64,000 bases of DNA from Gelatoporia subvermispora B. Taxonomy: Eukaryota > Basidiomycota > Agaricomycetes > Polyporales > Gelatoporiaceae. The notes below the pieces were generated by a model that was not told the DNA's origin, did no database searches, and saw only the letters and a list, made by a program, of their open reading frames with translations. The position numbers and the translations under genes were made by a program. Positions 1-15,574 of this stretch are shown piece after piece. Location: the NCBI GenBank assembly GCA_000320605.2, contig KB445804.1, forward strand, positions 860,895 through 924,894. The letters run 5' to 3'. How positions within the stretch are numbered: position 1 is the stretch's first letter; each line of letters opens with the position of its first letter.

Positions 1-983
1 GTCACCAAGCGGGATATCCGCCGTGCCCAAAATCAGTTGAGTGCGCCCGCCGCCAACGCTTCGTAGTACACACTATTGACGATGGTAGGAGCATTCTGAA
101 GATACAGGAGTCGATCTGTTTGGCTCGACGCTGCGTGGTCGAGTTCAACGCATCGAACGCGTGTGAGACGAGGACTTACAGAAGCTCGTAGTGCCGTAGT
201 GCGCGATGCAAAGGAATCGTTCGACAGTTCGACTCGTAGTTGCAACAGTCGCTATTCGACATCCCAATGGTGTTCATCAAATACTTCTTAGAGTAGACAT
301 GTTCCTGGTATCTTATCCTTGTGGCAGAGAGCTTCCACCCAATGCAAAACTATGACAGTGTTGTGCAATCCTTGGACCTCATGGCCGAGCGAGACGGCAG
401 TGACCACGGTGCAGTCTTGCAGATTGATGCTAACAGACGTGGATTGGGACATCTTCAAAGAAGGCCGTGGCAAAAAGAGGTGATGTCAGAGCTTCACCTA
501 TATTTGAAGGTGGTTATGATGGTCTTCCAGGTCAGATAGAAGCCTGTTGAGGAGGGCAGTGCGTACCGTATAAGTCACGCTGACAATCATATTGCTTGAT
601 AGCCTACGATGCATGGAGAACGACTCGAATGATTAGGCGGATCCAAGCCAGCAACTTACCTCACAAGGTCAGCACAGCATCGTCCACAAGACTTTGCGAT
701 GCATAACGTGATCACTGATTCGAGAGACTTCAGAGCTTCAGGATTGTCCAAAATAGTTTGTGAATGAAGGAGCCAAATCTGCAAACAAAATGCACCGTAG
801 AATCAAAGCCACACACCCATGACAGACGAATCTTATGAGAAATCGAGGGCTGGACTTGTGCTGGCCAGGCGTAGTCAGCAATCATACTAAACAGGAGTAC
901 ACATTACAACTAATAGAAGCTACACTTGCACGTCAACATGAGTACCGGTCCCCCACGAATATGACAAAAGAACATAGCGGCTA
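1..983. other. No supportable gene; 3' flank of the acetyltransferase gene
   Basis: Only short open frames occur here (the longest about 70 codons). None shows a recognisable domain or a convincing splice-joined model. The acetyltransferase gene ends at 984 on the minus strand, so the part next to it is probably its 3' UTR. A 5' or 3' end of a neighbouring gene cut by the window edge cannot be excluded. Confidence 0.4.
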
Positions 984-5133
<4,150 letters not shown>

Positions 5134-6175
5134 TCTACGGGACCTCCACGTCCCTCAACGGCTAGCAAATGGGGCACCCTACAGAGCAGGAGTTGGTCGT
5201 CGAGAGCGACGGCGAGCTGAATGTGGATTATTTACACATTGTTTGGCCAAGTGGGTAGTGTAAGTACCACTTGAATATGCGTAATCCGGCATATCCTCAA
5301 GCATTACGGCCGGGACCCTGCATCAGCCCACTATCACCACATCCTCGGCGTGCGATCCTCAAGGTTCACCTCGTTCGTGCGATGACTCCCCTAGAGCGTG
5401 TCAGTGGGTTGTGGACTCGGCACAGCGCCATGTCACGTGATGTCTGCCTGCATTCCGTACCTGCATCCTGTCGAAACGAGGAAAAGCGAGAAATTGACGT
5501 TAATGAATTCTGGCATGATATTCTTTCAAGTCTGACCCGCTTGCACTGGCCGCTCGGAATGGCATGCAAAGTTTCCGCGGTGGGAGAGGTGGGGGAGATC
5601 GCCACAGGAGACCTATGGTGGGGTCCTGCGGACACAGTAGGAACGCAGTCGCACGTGAACCCGCTCACTGGCTGGCATCGGCAGAGGCTGACACCAGACC
5701 ACAGCCAGAAGGGAACTGGACCATTCTATTGTCCGGAACATCGACCAATAAATGTATTCTATTCAAACCAAACCGGAGCCCCGTAGAGTCGCTGGCCGTC
5801 AGTCCGCAACACGGAGATCTGCGAAAGGGGACCGGGACTACCGTGCTGAGATGGCCGCACCCGACGAGGAGGTCGAGGTGTTGTTGCCCCAACGTGCGAT
5901 GCCCGACGCGCGATTCCGGGGGATAGGATGGTGTCAGGGATGGATAGGAGATAGTTGGAGATAGAAAACGGTCAATTCGGGTGGGTTGCGCAATGTGAAC
6001 CTGCAGCCGGGAGAGATTTTGTCAGAGTGGCTGAAGGCGTGGCTGTTGGCCCAAACAAATAAGGCTCCGTGGGCAGCGTCTGCTAGTCGCAACTCGTTCT
6101 GGGTATATCAGTCAGATAAACAGCCCTCTCACCCTCTTGACCGTCAACCACCACGACTCTGTCGTCGTCGACACC
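5134..6175. promoter_or_regulatory. Divergent intergenic region (acetyltransferase / LAMMER kinase)
   Basis: About 1 kb separates two divergently transcribed genes, so it should hold both promoters and 5' UTRs. Short overlapping open frames are present but none looks coding. No individual promoter element is clear enough to name. Confidence 0.45.
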
Positions 6176-8150
6176 ATGCAGACCGCGGTGCACCACCTAG
6201 CACCGTCAATGTTGTCCCAGTATCCCCACACACCGCTCGCTCGCCTCAACGACAATCCCAACGTGATGCCGACACCCCCGATTGCAACACGCAAGCGCAA
6301 ACGTGCTCACCAATTCACTGTCAGCTACAGCGAGGTTCAAGAAGTTGATCCATCCGGCAAGGTTCGCGAGGTCATCGTCATCGACGACACTCCGCCACCC
6401 TCAACAATATCACCCGCTACCACGCACACCGCGCTCTATTCTGCGTCCTATCAACCACCTGTGTACTCGGCTCCTGTCAGAACCAGAGCTCGTGCTGCCG
6501 CGGAAGCCCAAGCATTATCAGCCAGTAGTTCATCTGCCATCGTGCAACCTGTGCTCAAGAAGCGCAAACGAGACCCCGCGGAGGATGCTGGCATTCTCTC
6601 CAAGAAGGCCGTCAATGGCCACCTCCAGAACGCTATCGACGCCAACAAGTCTTGGGCGAGTGGTGGTGCGGCTGCCACGGACGACGTATGTACTTTTAGC
6701 CTGTCCGCGCTGGGCCGACATGACGGTTTCCGACCAGGCATCCAAGGCGCAGGCTTCTTGCGATGATAAGGAGGGCCATTACATCGTTACTCCCGACGAT
6801 GTCATCAACCGGCGTTGTGAGTTACCTCCATCTGTCACGTCGACATATCGTCTCACATTGACTACGTAGATCGCACGGTTCGACTTCTTGGTCAGGGTAC
6901 CTTTGGCAAGGTGGTCGAGGCTGTCGACACAGAAACCAATAAAAGAGTTGCAATCAAGATCATTCGTGCGATACCTAAGTACCGAGATGCCAGCAAGATA
7001 GAAGTACGCGTCCTTCAAAAGCTGAAAGAACGCGATCCCCTCAACCGACAGTGCGTGCCTGGCTGACGTTGCGTACACCAGCGCCTGATGTTTCTCTTCA
7101 ACAGCAAATGTATTCACCTATTATCATGTTTTGACCATCGTAATCATGTCTGTCTGGTCTCCGAGCTGCTTGGGATGTGTGTGTACGATTTCCTCAAGGA
7201 GAATGATTTTGCTCCTTTCCCCCGCCATCATATACAATCCTTTGCTAAGCAGTTGCTTGGCAGCGTGGCATGTAAGTTTATCATTGGGAGTCAGTAGGTT
7301 ACCTCCTCACCAATAAATTTGTTTGCAGTCCTTCACGAACTCCGTCTCATCCATACCGATCTCAAGCCGGAAAATATCTTATTGGTAAAAAACGATTATC
7401 GGATCGTAGAGATTCCTTTACACGGCAAGGTGCGCAGCCTTCGTTAGCCTGTTGTTAGCAGTGCTGATAGACACGGCGTTGTACACAGCGCCATGCAGCT
7501 CCCCGGCAAAAGCGGATACTGGACTCAACGGACATACGCCTAATTGATTTCGGATCGGCAACCTTCGAGGATGAATACCACTCTAGTGTCGTTTCAACTC
7601 GGCATTACCGTGCTCCTGAAATCATACTTGGTGAGTGATATGTAGCGACCACTCAACGATCTCTGAACTATTCATTACATACAGGCCTTGGCTGGTCATT
7701 CCCTTGTGACGCCTTCTCCCTCGGGTGCATCCTCGTGGAATTTTATACGGGCGTTGCGCTGTTCCAAACCCACGACAACCTGGAGCATCTCGCTATGATG
7801 GAGCAAGTAATGGGGAAGATCCCAGCGTCTTTTGCTAGGCAGGGTTCGCGTAGCAAACCCGAATTCTTCAAGGAGGCCAACAAACTTGACTGGCCGAAAC
7901 CGAAGGCATCGAGAGCAAGCAGGAAGGAAGTCAGGGCTTGTCGAAGCCTGATGGTGAGTTCATGGGTTCCGTAGTATAGCACGATACTGATTCACGCGCG
8001 CAGGAAATCATCCCCCCGACAGACCATTACAACAGGGTGTTCCTAGATCTAGTCAAGAAGCTCCTCACCTTCGATCCTCGCGACAGGTTAACCGTCAAAG
8101 ACGCCCTCAAGCACGAATACTTTACTCTTTCAATTCCACCAGAGTTGTGA
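6176..8150 (+). CDS. LAMMER-type dual-specificity protein kinase (CLK/Lkh1/Kns1-like)
   Basis: Eight exons (6176-6685, 6738-6816, 6870-7050, 7105-7271, 7329-7429, 7489-7630, 7685-7953, 8004-8150) give 531 residues. The N-terminal 190 residues are low complexity with basic patches (KRKR, KKRKR) that could be nuclear signals. The kinase domain starts near residue 197 with [11 protein letters not shown]. It has the VAIKII lysine, the HTDLKPEN catalytic loop typical of LAMMER kinases, DFGSATF, a Thr-Arg-His-Tyr-Arg-Ala-Pro-Glu activation segment and the signature EHLAMME. Family members phosphorylate SR-type splicing factors and act in cell-cycle or stress control. The start is the first ATG in frame, followed by uninterrupted coding; upstream codons in this frame are non-ATG. 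Confidence 0.95.
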
Positions 8151-9043
8151 ATCCTTCATTCGATTCCTCTCCTGCGCCGCTCATTCAGAGGACGAAATCG
8201 AACAGCCGTCCGCGTTAACACCTGTGTATTGCTGTCATACATTATTGCTGCCGTCGTACCGTTTCCTCTCCCACTCTTCGTCCCTTTTGGAGGCTTCCTA
8301 TCATGTACAAACACGCGATATTGCGCAGCGTCTTGTTTCCGTGCATTGTGATTCTTCCGCCTCATCAACTCGCATATCTCCTTCTGTTCTCTCCCCTCCG
8401 TTGTCCGCGACACAGCTTTCCTTCCGTCACAACGCGTAACTCTTGTATCTAATCCAGGTTCTCATGTCTTATTGGCTCTCGATTCATAGATAAGCCTGTT
8501 ATTCTAGTATGCGAACAGCAAGGTCCACGACCCAGTGTGCGTGACAAGCGATCTTGGACAATCAAACATGAATACCTTGAAGGTGTGCTTGAATTTCCCG
8601 CTTATATTGATTGATGTGCTGAAGCTCTAGGCACGCATCGAGGGCACGCCCCACCAATGATCTGCGCATTGACCACTGTAGGGAACGCACGGGGAAGAGC
8701 TACTCCGCCCCAAGTCACCCGCGGGATGCCGATGGTTCCTATAGGGTTCCGTTTTAGCTGCGCGCCGTCGATGCGTTCGACGCGTTCGGAGCATTGCCTC
8801 ATTGAGGGAACAAGATGTGGCGTTGGAAGTTACGTCCCACGAACCCCATAAGGCTGGTCGTTTTCGCTTCTCATCTTGACGCTCTGGGCTGATCTGATAA
8901 TCACTCGATTTGGTTGTGCTCAATATTTTCGATTCCCGGCACATCAGCGCATAGCACAGCTACGACATAACTGTATAACATAGCAGGGATAGAAAAGTCC
9001 AGCCGACGTCGCAAAGCATCTCAACAAAGCAGACATGAACAAC
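8151..9043. other. Convergent intergenic region, no gene seen
   Basis: About 0.9 kb between the kinase stop and the aspartic protease stop, which face each other. It should contain both 3' UTRs and terminators. No open frame here has a recognisable product. Confidence 0.45.
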
Positions 9044-10943
9044 CTATACTAGCTCGGCGAGCGAAATTTGGTTAGTGTTGACGTTGGTGGAGAAGTAGGC
9101 ATTCTTGAGGAAGACATCTCCGACCTATCGGCGCACCAATTAGTGACGTGCGGACGGACCTTTAGAAGCGAAGAATGACTTACAAGCCATTCTGTGGCGC
9201 CACCAATGTTACCTGACGAGATGCCCGAAACGCAATCGCCTTCGAGGTTGTTCGGATCCACGGGTGAAAACAGCAGATCGCGAGGGTCGATAGCGAAGCT
9301 CTGGCCGCCGAACGTCAGCGCAATGCTGGTGTTCGTCGAGCAGGGGATGGTGAAGCCGCCCTGGCCGTCGCTCTGTGCTCCTGGGATCGTCTGGTGCACA
9401 GCGGCGGCATCGCTCTCGGGTGCAACGATCAAGGTGGTGCCGGTGTCAAGGATGGCAGTGCGGCCTTCGAGACCGAGATCCTGGCCGTTCGATGACACGC
9501 TCATGGCACCCTCCCAGAAGCCCTCCTGGTTGACATTATCAAATGTTACAAGTGTGTTCGGGTCGAACTTGGTCTGGTCAAGACCGCCAAAGGTGATCTC
9601 GCCGTCGTTCTTCTGGTCTGCCAGGCGCGAGATCTTGAAGGATGTGATGGCCTGACTAATCAAGTTGTTCTCCGCGAGGGACTCGACGGGCGTGGCGGTT
9701 TGTTGCTCTGACAAGGTCTGATAGGTAAGACGTTAACATGAGGTATTTATAAGTATGGTTATTATTATCACTCACCGACTGCGCAAGACCCATCAAGCCA
9801 TCGAACGGAACACTGTCGCTGGAGAAATCGACACTCTCGACGGTTGCGACACCAAACGTATGCTGATCCAGCGCGAGGCCGGCCACATTGATGTTGTCGG
9901 TGACGATGTCGCCTGAGACTTCACCAGTGCCGTATGTGACGGAGAAAGGCTTGCCAGTGTCAACAAATGAGGAAGAGCTGTTCGATCCGAGGAACGTGTG
10001 GTTGCCCTAGTAACGGATGTTGGTCATGCGGACAGAGTCCTCACGGAATGTCACTCACGCAGCCTCCTCCACCTGATGATTGGCAGTCCTCGGCACCTAC
10101 CCAGAGGTCAGCGGAGCCGGAGTCCATGAGAATCTTGAAGTCGCGCGGAGGCGTCCCCATTTGGATCGTGGCAACGTAACCAACGTCATTCGCCCTGCGC
10201 ACTCGCATAAGCGAGACTCAAAAGTCATACGTGGGCGAACGCACTCAATGTCAAGACCAAGTGAGTTAGAGTCCGTGGGAGCGTTGGCGTCGGTCAACCC
10301 TCCACTGGTAGCAGCCTCAACATCTAGAGGGCTGATACCCGGGCCACCCTCGTTCACATTAGCACCGGCATTCCCAGCAGCACCGGCGTTCCCAGCAGCA
10401 CTAGAAACATATAATTAGATCGCTTCGTGAAATATCCTATGTGGAATGTACATACCCGGCGCCACCTTGGCCGCCCTGACCGCCTTGGACCCTGCCCTTG
10501 CCTTGGGCACCCTTAGCTTTCCCTACCTTGGCCTCATTGACCTTAGATGAAGCTGCAGCCTTGGTGACTCCATGGCGGTTGAAGCGCTTCTGGTTGCGCG
10601 CAAAGACCTGAGTCTCCGTCGACTCGAGACGCTTGTGGAGGTTGGCCTTGAGCTCGCGAGCGCGGGGCTGCGAACGGCCGGTCATGCGAGCATGACGCTT
10701 CAGACTACGATTAATGTGCTGTTGGAGGAGCTATATAGACGGTTAGCAAATGCACTCAAATGGCGCACAACGGCCACTTACCACTTGCGGGTGAATATCA
10801 TCTCGTGCTTGATGGATACGCTTCAAGGGTAGAGTGACTATCCCGGCATCGCGCCTGGTGGGCAGAGCCTCGGCCGTTTCGGCATAGGACAAGGAGAGTA
10901 TGAGGCTCCCTAAGAGAGTGACAAAAGAGAGTGCGAGCTGCAT
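9044..10943 (-). CDS. Secreted pepsin-like aspartic protease (family A1)
   Basis: Seven exons (10943-10782, 10730-10456, 10400-10245, 10194-10059, 10006-9776, 9717-9184, 9124-9044) give 524 residues. A hydrophobic signal peptide occupies about residues 1-20. A long basic propeptide and a Gly/Ala/Asn-rich linker with a duplicated AAGNAG unit follow. The mature bilobal protease begins near residue 200. The catalytic motifs are DSGS (aspartate near residue 222) and DTGT (near 411). The first is DSGS instead of the usual DTGS, a variant that keeps the aspartate and is common in fungal members. Flap-like tyrosine context (VTYGTGEVSG) and a final GDVFLKNAY segment complete the fold. The likely role is extracellular or vacuolar protein degradation. 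It lies between the convergent kinase and the co-directional isomerase gene. Confidence 0.94.
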
Positions 10944-11589
10944 GTTGATGTTGAACGGTCGGGGCCTGCCTCAAGAACTGATGATACAGAAAGCCAAAGA
11001 ATCGAAAACACTTGAGTACAACGGAAAAGAGAGGACAGCTGAACTGGGAGCAGCTGAAGGCCCGGCCTTGAGAGAAGAAAGGGAAGATGAAGATGACAGG
11101 GCGCCACGATGCTCTTATAGAGAAATGGGGCGCTGAACATCATGATTGTTGTTGTCACGTTGTACTTGGATGGTTCCATTGAAGTGGTTGCCAGGTGAGC
11201 ACGAAAGTTCAAGCAGAAGAATTGCGAGCCACAGACTACCACAAGCCACGTGTGCCGCTCGCTTGTAGCGCTGATCGGTCCCCAAAGCCTCGTCTGGGCC
11301 CTCTTCTACCGCCTCCGTGGGGCTTGGAAGTCGGCCAAGCTTCCAAATTTTGGCCCCAATCATGCTCTGTTTCCGCCATCATGTGCACCCCAGTTTACAC
11401 GCCTCCCGCTGCCACCTGGACAGCGTGCCAATCATAGCAGCAGTCCGAGTTAAAAATAGATTGGCGGTGCGACAACCAGCTGGTCCGTCCAGCAACATAC
11501 CAAAAAATCGGGCAACGCGGAGCTGTCGAACAGAGATCTCCAGCTACTGATTAAGCTACGGCACGACCGCAGCCAAGGTTATTACCATC
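10944..11589. promoter_or_regulatory. Intergenic region holding the protease promoter
   Basis: About 0.65 kb between the isomerase stop (11590) and the protease start (10943), both minus strand. It should contain the protease promoter and the isomerase 3' UTR. A TATA-like CTCTTATAGAG lies near 11111-11121. No gene is seen. Confidence 0.4.
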
Positions 11590-12762
11590 CTACAGCCTTG
11601 CCTTAGCCGCAGCATCATCCGACGCGACGTTCCGGGGTAACACGTCTCGGCCGGTCATCTCCAGCGCATCGCGATATATGTCACGCTATGTCCCACGGAG
11701 TGAGTCAAATTCCTGCATTGAAAATAACATAACATGCGAATCACCTTGATCAATCCGAATGACCCGGTTCGCGACAAGCCGCTGACAGACTCAGCCACCT
11801 CCTGCGCTTTCGCCACAACTGCTTCTGAGTTTCCCGTGACGATGTAATCAACGAGCCCTGCTTGCAAAGCTTCAGTTGGTGTGAACTTGTAGCCTTCGAG
11901 TGCAACTTTTCGGTGCGTGCGTGCATCAGACACTTTGGCCCGGAGAACTGCCGCGAACGACAGCGGCCACGCTGCTCCGAAGTGAATCTAATTGTGCATG
12001 CACGTGTTAATATCACCGGGGCATGGTGCATTTGTACAACGAAATGTGAATTACCTCGTTCATACACATCCACGCGTTTCGCTTGCTACCATCCGTCATT
12101 ACACGATAATCACAGCACAATGCGAGCATCATGCCGGCGGCAAAGCAGTGTCCATTGATCGCTGCAACTGTCGGAACTGGCAAATAGTAATTCGTAAGTA
12201 TAGGGTGCGCACAATAGGGCAACGTCCTTCACTTGGAAATGTCATCAAGCGGATCAGCAGCGGGTTTATAACCACTGTTCGGACAGCATGAATGAGGCTT
12301 CAGCAACTATCAACCGGAGCGGCACGCACACGGGAAGAAGTTCGTGTGGAAATGGGGGCTTTTCCGTGCATTATCGTAGTCAAGCCCTGTAAGCACCCAA
12401 GTAAGGCGGTGTTGAAGCAATGTGGGCGACTGCACTACCATTGCTGAAGAACTTATCCTGAGATCGTTTTCCGACGATGATCAAAGCACCCTTGCCTCCC
12501 TCTTTGTCTTTGGCAGCAGTTGCAGCGCGCCATGCTTGACGCCAGGTGCGTTCCACAGCATCCAAGGCAGGCTTCAGGGCCTCCTCAACGAGCACTTCGG
12601 TGAGACGACTATCATCACCGTTGTGAAGCTCAATGATCCAGATATATGGCTTCGCTGGACTCCACAGAAATCAGCTCATGCGAGATCATCAGAAATATTT
12701 GACCGACGTTGCGTGACCGTGAGCAAGGGGCTTTGCGCCGGCAACTGGAGGGGGAATGCCAT
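11590..12762 (-). CDS. Peroxisomal enoyl-CoA hydratase/isomerase (delta3-delta2-enoyl-CoA isomerase type)
   Basis: Seven exons (12762-12708, 12654-12439, 12386-12330, 12274-12233, 12176-12055, 11987-11745, 11685-11590) give 276 residues of the crotonase superfamily. Landmarks are GALIIVGKRSQDKFFSNG, the oxyanion-hole region PTVAAINGHCFAAGMMLAL, then CDYRVM and the C-terminal segment KFTPTEALQAGLVDYIV. The protein ends in Ala-Arg-Leu, which fits a type 1 peroxisomal targeting signal. The fold and the end point to a role in beta-oxidation of unsaturated fatty acids in peroxisomes. Hydratase versus isomerase activity cannot be settled from sequence alone. The first intron uses a weak GTCGGT donor, chosen because it joins VTQ to the conserved PYIWIIELHN segment. 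The ends of two exons were set from frame and family pattern. Confidence 0.9.
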
Positions 12763-13231
12763 ATGAGTTGTTGACAATGGTGGTGATGTTGCTGCAGTCG
12801 CTCTGCGCTAGTCGTTGCGTTGATGGGTCGGCCTGAAAGTCGTATGTATCGTCGAGGACAAATCTCAGGCTCAAGGCTCGGGCCGTGAAGGACAGAGTGC
12901 CCGAGGCTGTCACCCGCAATGCAACATGTGATAGCGCCAGATGCATCCTGTTTGGCGAGCAGACTTGATGCAAAGCTAGGCTACAAAGCTGTAGTACACT
13001 TCGTCGCGCGATTCTGCGCGTATTAAGCGCTGGAGTAGCTCATGAACATCTTGCAGCGAGGAAGGAAAGAATGAAGACATGTTAGATGCATTGTTTCATG
13101 GTCCAAAAACTTGTCGAAGTACTTGAGCCGTGCCCAGGAAGGACCGCCCGGTTGGGTGCCTCCCACACGTGACGTTCACGTCTCCGGCGCCTGCGCACCA
13201 TTGCCAACGACCATTGCATCCAGCCACCGCC
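12763..13231. promoter_or_regulatory. Bidirectional promoter region (isomerase / complex I subunit)
   Basis: About 0.47 kb between two divergent start codons. It should carry both promoters. A short upstream open frame on the minus strand (starting near 13080) ends before the isomerase start. It is not supported as a gene. Confidence 0.45.
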
Positions 13232-13565
13232 ATGGCCTTCACTGAGGAGCAGGCTGCGGCCATCCAGGGTGAGTCTCATGTATCTGATGAAGTACTGAAC
13301 TCTGAGATTCTTTAGCCACTCTGAACGAGCGGAAAGAGCATATCCGCGAGTCGTGGATCCGCGCTATGGAGGCTAAAATCGTTCGCGAGAATCTCTCCAA
13401 GTGTTACAAGATCGAGGGCGTAAACCACATACAGAAGTGCAAGCATCTGGCGAACAGGTATACGGAGATGTTGCGGGAGAACAAGGTACGTGGGACGTGC
13501 CATCCTGCTTGGACGTTACACTGATCTGTAAGCAGGTTAAGGGCTACAAGCACATCGACATCTGA
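13232..13565 (+). CDS. Small complex I accessory subunit (NDUFB10 / fungal 12-kDa type)
   Basis: Three exons (13232-13268, 13316-13485, 13536-13565) give 78 residues. The protein is helical and charged, with ESWIRAMEAKIVRENLSKCY, a KIEGVNHIQKC segment and the closing VKGYKHIDI. This matches the pattern of the fungal 12-kDa NADH:ubiquinone oxidoreductase subunit of the NDUFB10 group. That subunit sits in the mitochondrial membrane arm of complex I and has no catalytic residues. The last exon is only 30 nt. The assignment rests on remembered family pattern, so the exact subunit name is less certain than the gene itself. Confidence 0.8.
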
Positions 13566-13793
13566 GTCTACTTGTCATCACATGTGTTCATATTACTAGA
13601 CGTTCACCTCATATGTGCGGACAATGGTCAACCAATTACTCCCACACCAATTATGTGAGGCGTTTGAAAGCAAGAGCATTCTCGGCGCGGAACACATGCA
13701 AATCCGGAGCCATTAAATACGACAGTAGTCCCAACACCGCATGACACTTGCAGCGGCAGCGCTTTTGTGCAATCATCAGGAGTTCCTGCCAGA

Positions 13794-14923
13794 CTACTTC
13801 CTGCCCTTCCGTCTCCTGCCCTCCGTGCCGCTCAGCTCCGTACCACTCGTCTCCTCGCCACTGGTCGCAGCGCCAGACTTAGACTTGCGCGTCTTGGACT
13901 TCTTGAGATGGTGCTCAGGAATCCACTCCTCCTGGTACCCACCCGCGCCCGTTGCAGTCACGGTGCCAATAGGCTCACTGACCTGGGGCACGCGGCGTTT
14001 GCGCTGCTTGGGCTGCGGGACGAAGGTCAAGTAGGCGTAGTAACCGAGCCCGCTGAGCAGAGCGCCGACGATGAGATATGTAGACCACCTATGTATAGGA
14101 GTGAGAAGGATCGAAACAGATTGCAAATGAACACGCACATCTTGAGGTCGAACCACGAGACTTCGGGTTCCACGATCGTAACGACGGAGTCATACGCCGT
14201 GACACGGTATGTCTTATCCTGTGCAAAAGATCAGACAATATTCAGTCCAGCACGGACCGTACGTACGTCCGCCGTGTGCTCAAGCCAAATATTCAGACGA
14301 AGGTCACCAGTCTGTCACGAGATCATCAATAGGTAGTTCAACAAGAACAGCAGTTGAATGCGTGCCTGAAACCTGTTGATGCATGAGCGCGGTTTCCTCC
14401 AGTATGGAGTGAAGACTTACTCGCTGTGGAACATGTACGGGAGCTGCATTTTCGCGCCCTCCAGCAGCGGAACGTTATAAGCCAGTGCAGTGGTCTGCAA
14501 GAAGGTCGTAAGCCGTCGAGACTCTGAGCTGTATTTCATGTGCTTACGTTCTTAACCAGCGCATTCGTCTCCGGATGGTGGAAAGAACCAGCAATGTTCT
14601 TCAGCGTGACATTGCGGTCGGATTGGTTCTCTATAGTGAGGAAGATCCTGTTCCTCTCGCCATTAACGACATCTGCGACAACTCGCTTCAGTCCAGATAC
14701 GTAGCGCCGCGCACAGAAGCTTTGACTCACGTCCGAAAGCATTGTCCTCGGGGAACGCTGCAACCGCCAACACGACCGGCTCAGTGGTGTCGACCTCCTC
14801 AGCTGATGATGCGTCATGGTCAATGAGCAGTCCATCACAGTTCATAGGCTACAGTATACACGCACAGGCCAGAGCCAGCTGGGAAAACGCGACAGCACCG
14901 AGGATGAAACCGAAAAGACGCAT
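13794..14923 (-). CDS. TRAP-alpha / Irc22-like ER membrane protein
   Basis: Eight exons (14923-14866, 14802-14731, 14672-14548, 14494-14421, 14372-14366, 14311-14267, 14218-14139, 14088-13794) give 251 residues. There is a cleavable signal peptide (about residues 1-20) and a lumenal beta-rich domain with FLTIENQSDRNVTL and a GSFHHPET segment. One membrane span follows (WSTYLIVGALLSGLGYYAYL). The cytosolic tail is basic, disordered and Ser/Lys-rich. This is the layout of the translocon-associated protein alpha subunit and fungal Irc22, a partner of the Sec61 protein-import channel. One exon is only 7 nt (14372-14366) and is followed by an intron with a GC donor (14365-14312). Without both, the frame hits a stop; with both, the protein reads EFQTGDLRLNIW. 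The acceptor at 14672 is preferred over 14681. Confidence 0.87.
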
Positions 14924-15574
14924 CTTGCCAGTGAGAATTACAAGAAAGCCAGGATGCTCCTCCGTCCTGCGCGCCTCCTTGAAGTGACGCTCCCTGCCAC
15001 GTCCACGACCCACTTGCCAAATTCGGCAGAGACGCGTCGCGTGATTGACGCGTTCAGAGGCGCCCGGGGCTGACCTGGGCTGATATCTGCTGAAGAGCAC
15101 ACATCGATTGCTGGGTTCTGAGTGCCAACGGAGTTGGCGAAGCCTTTCGTTTGTATGTAGAAGGTAAATGCCAACAGGAGCATTTTGCTGTTTGGACAAC
15201 ACGCAGCGCTTGGTCTCAATGACTCTTAGCTCTCCATTGTCGAGTCTGGACTCTGGGGTAGCATAGAGGAATACTGTCTGACATCTTTGTTCTTGGTATC
15301 GGAAGTTTCAAGCGCAGCAGGGCCTTTTCGATCTCAGCGTGCGATGGGAACATGAGACAAGTGGGCTCTCAAGTGTATTTGATGACATTTTCAGCTTCAA
15401 CCACGCGATGATGACATAGTAGTATACCACTCAAGAACTGTTCTTCCCACTCGCTCTTCCGGGGCTCCGGCAGCCGAGTATATGAGAACTATCGCCCGCC
15501 ACGATGATAAAGCGTAGTACCCAGCTTGTTCAGCCACACGACCTCGCCATCATCCTCTCTCTCACTTGCAAGCC
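14924..15574. promoter_or_regulatory. Divergent intergenic region (TRAP-alpha / aldo-keto reductase)
   Basis: About 0.65 kb between two divergent start codons. Minus-strand open frames overlap it, but they are continuations of the TRAP-alpha region in other frames and show no domain. Promoters are expected here; no single element stands out. Confidence 0.4.

Noticed and set aside
321..539. Opposed short open frames near the left edge that look protein-like
   Set aside because: Both strands give similar-quality peptides with no domain and no splice-supported extension.
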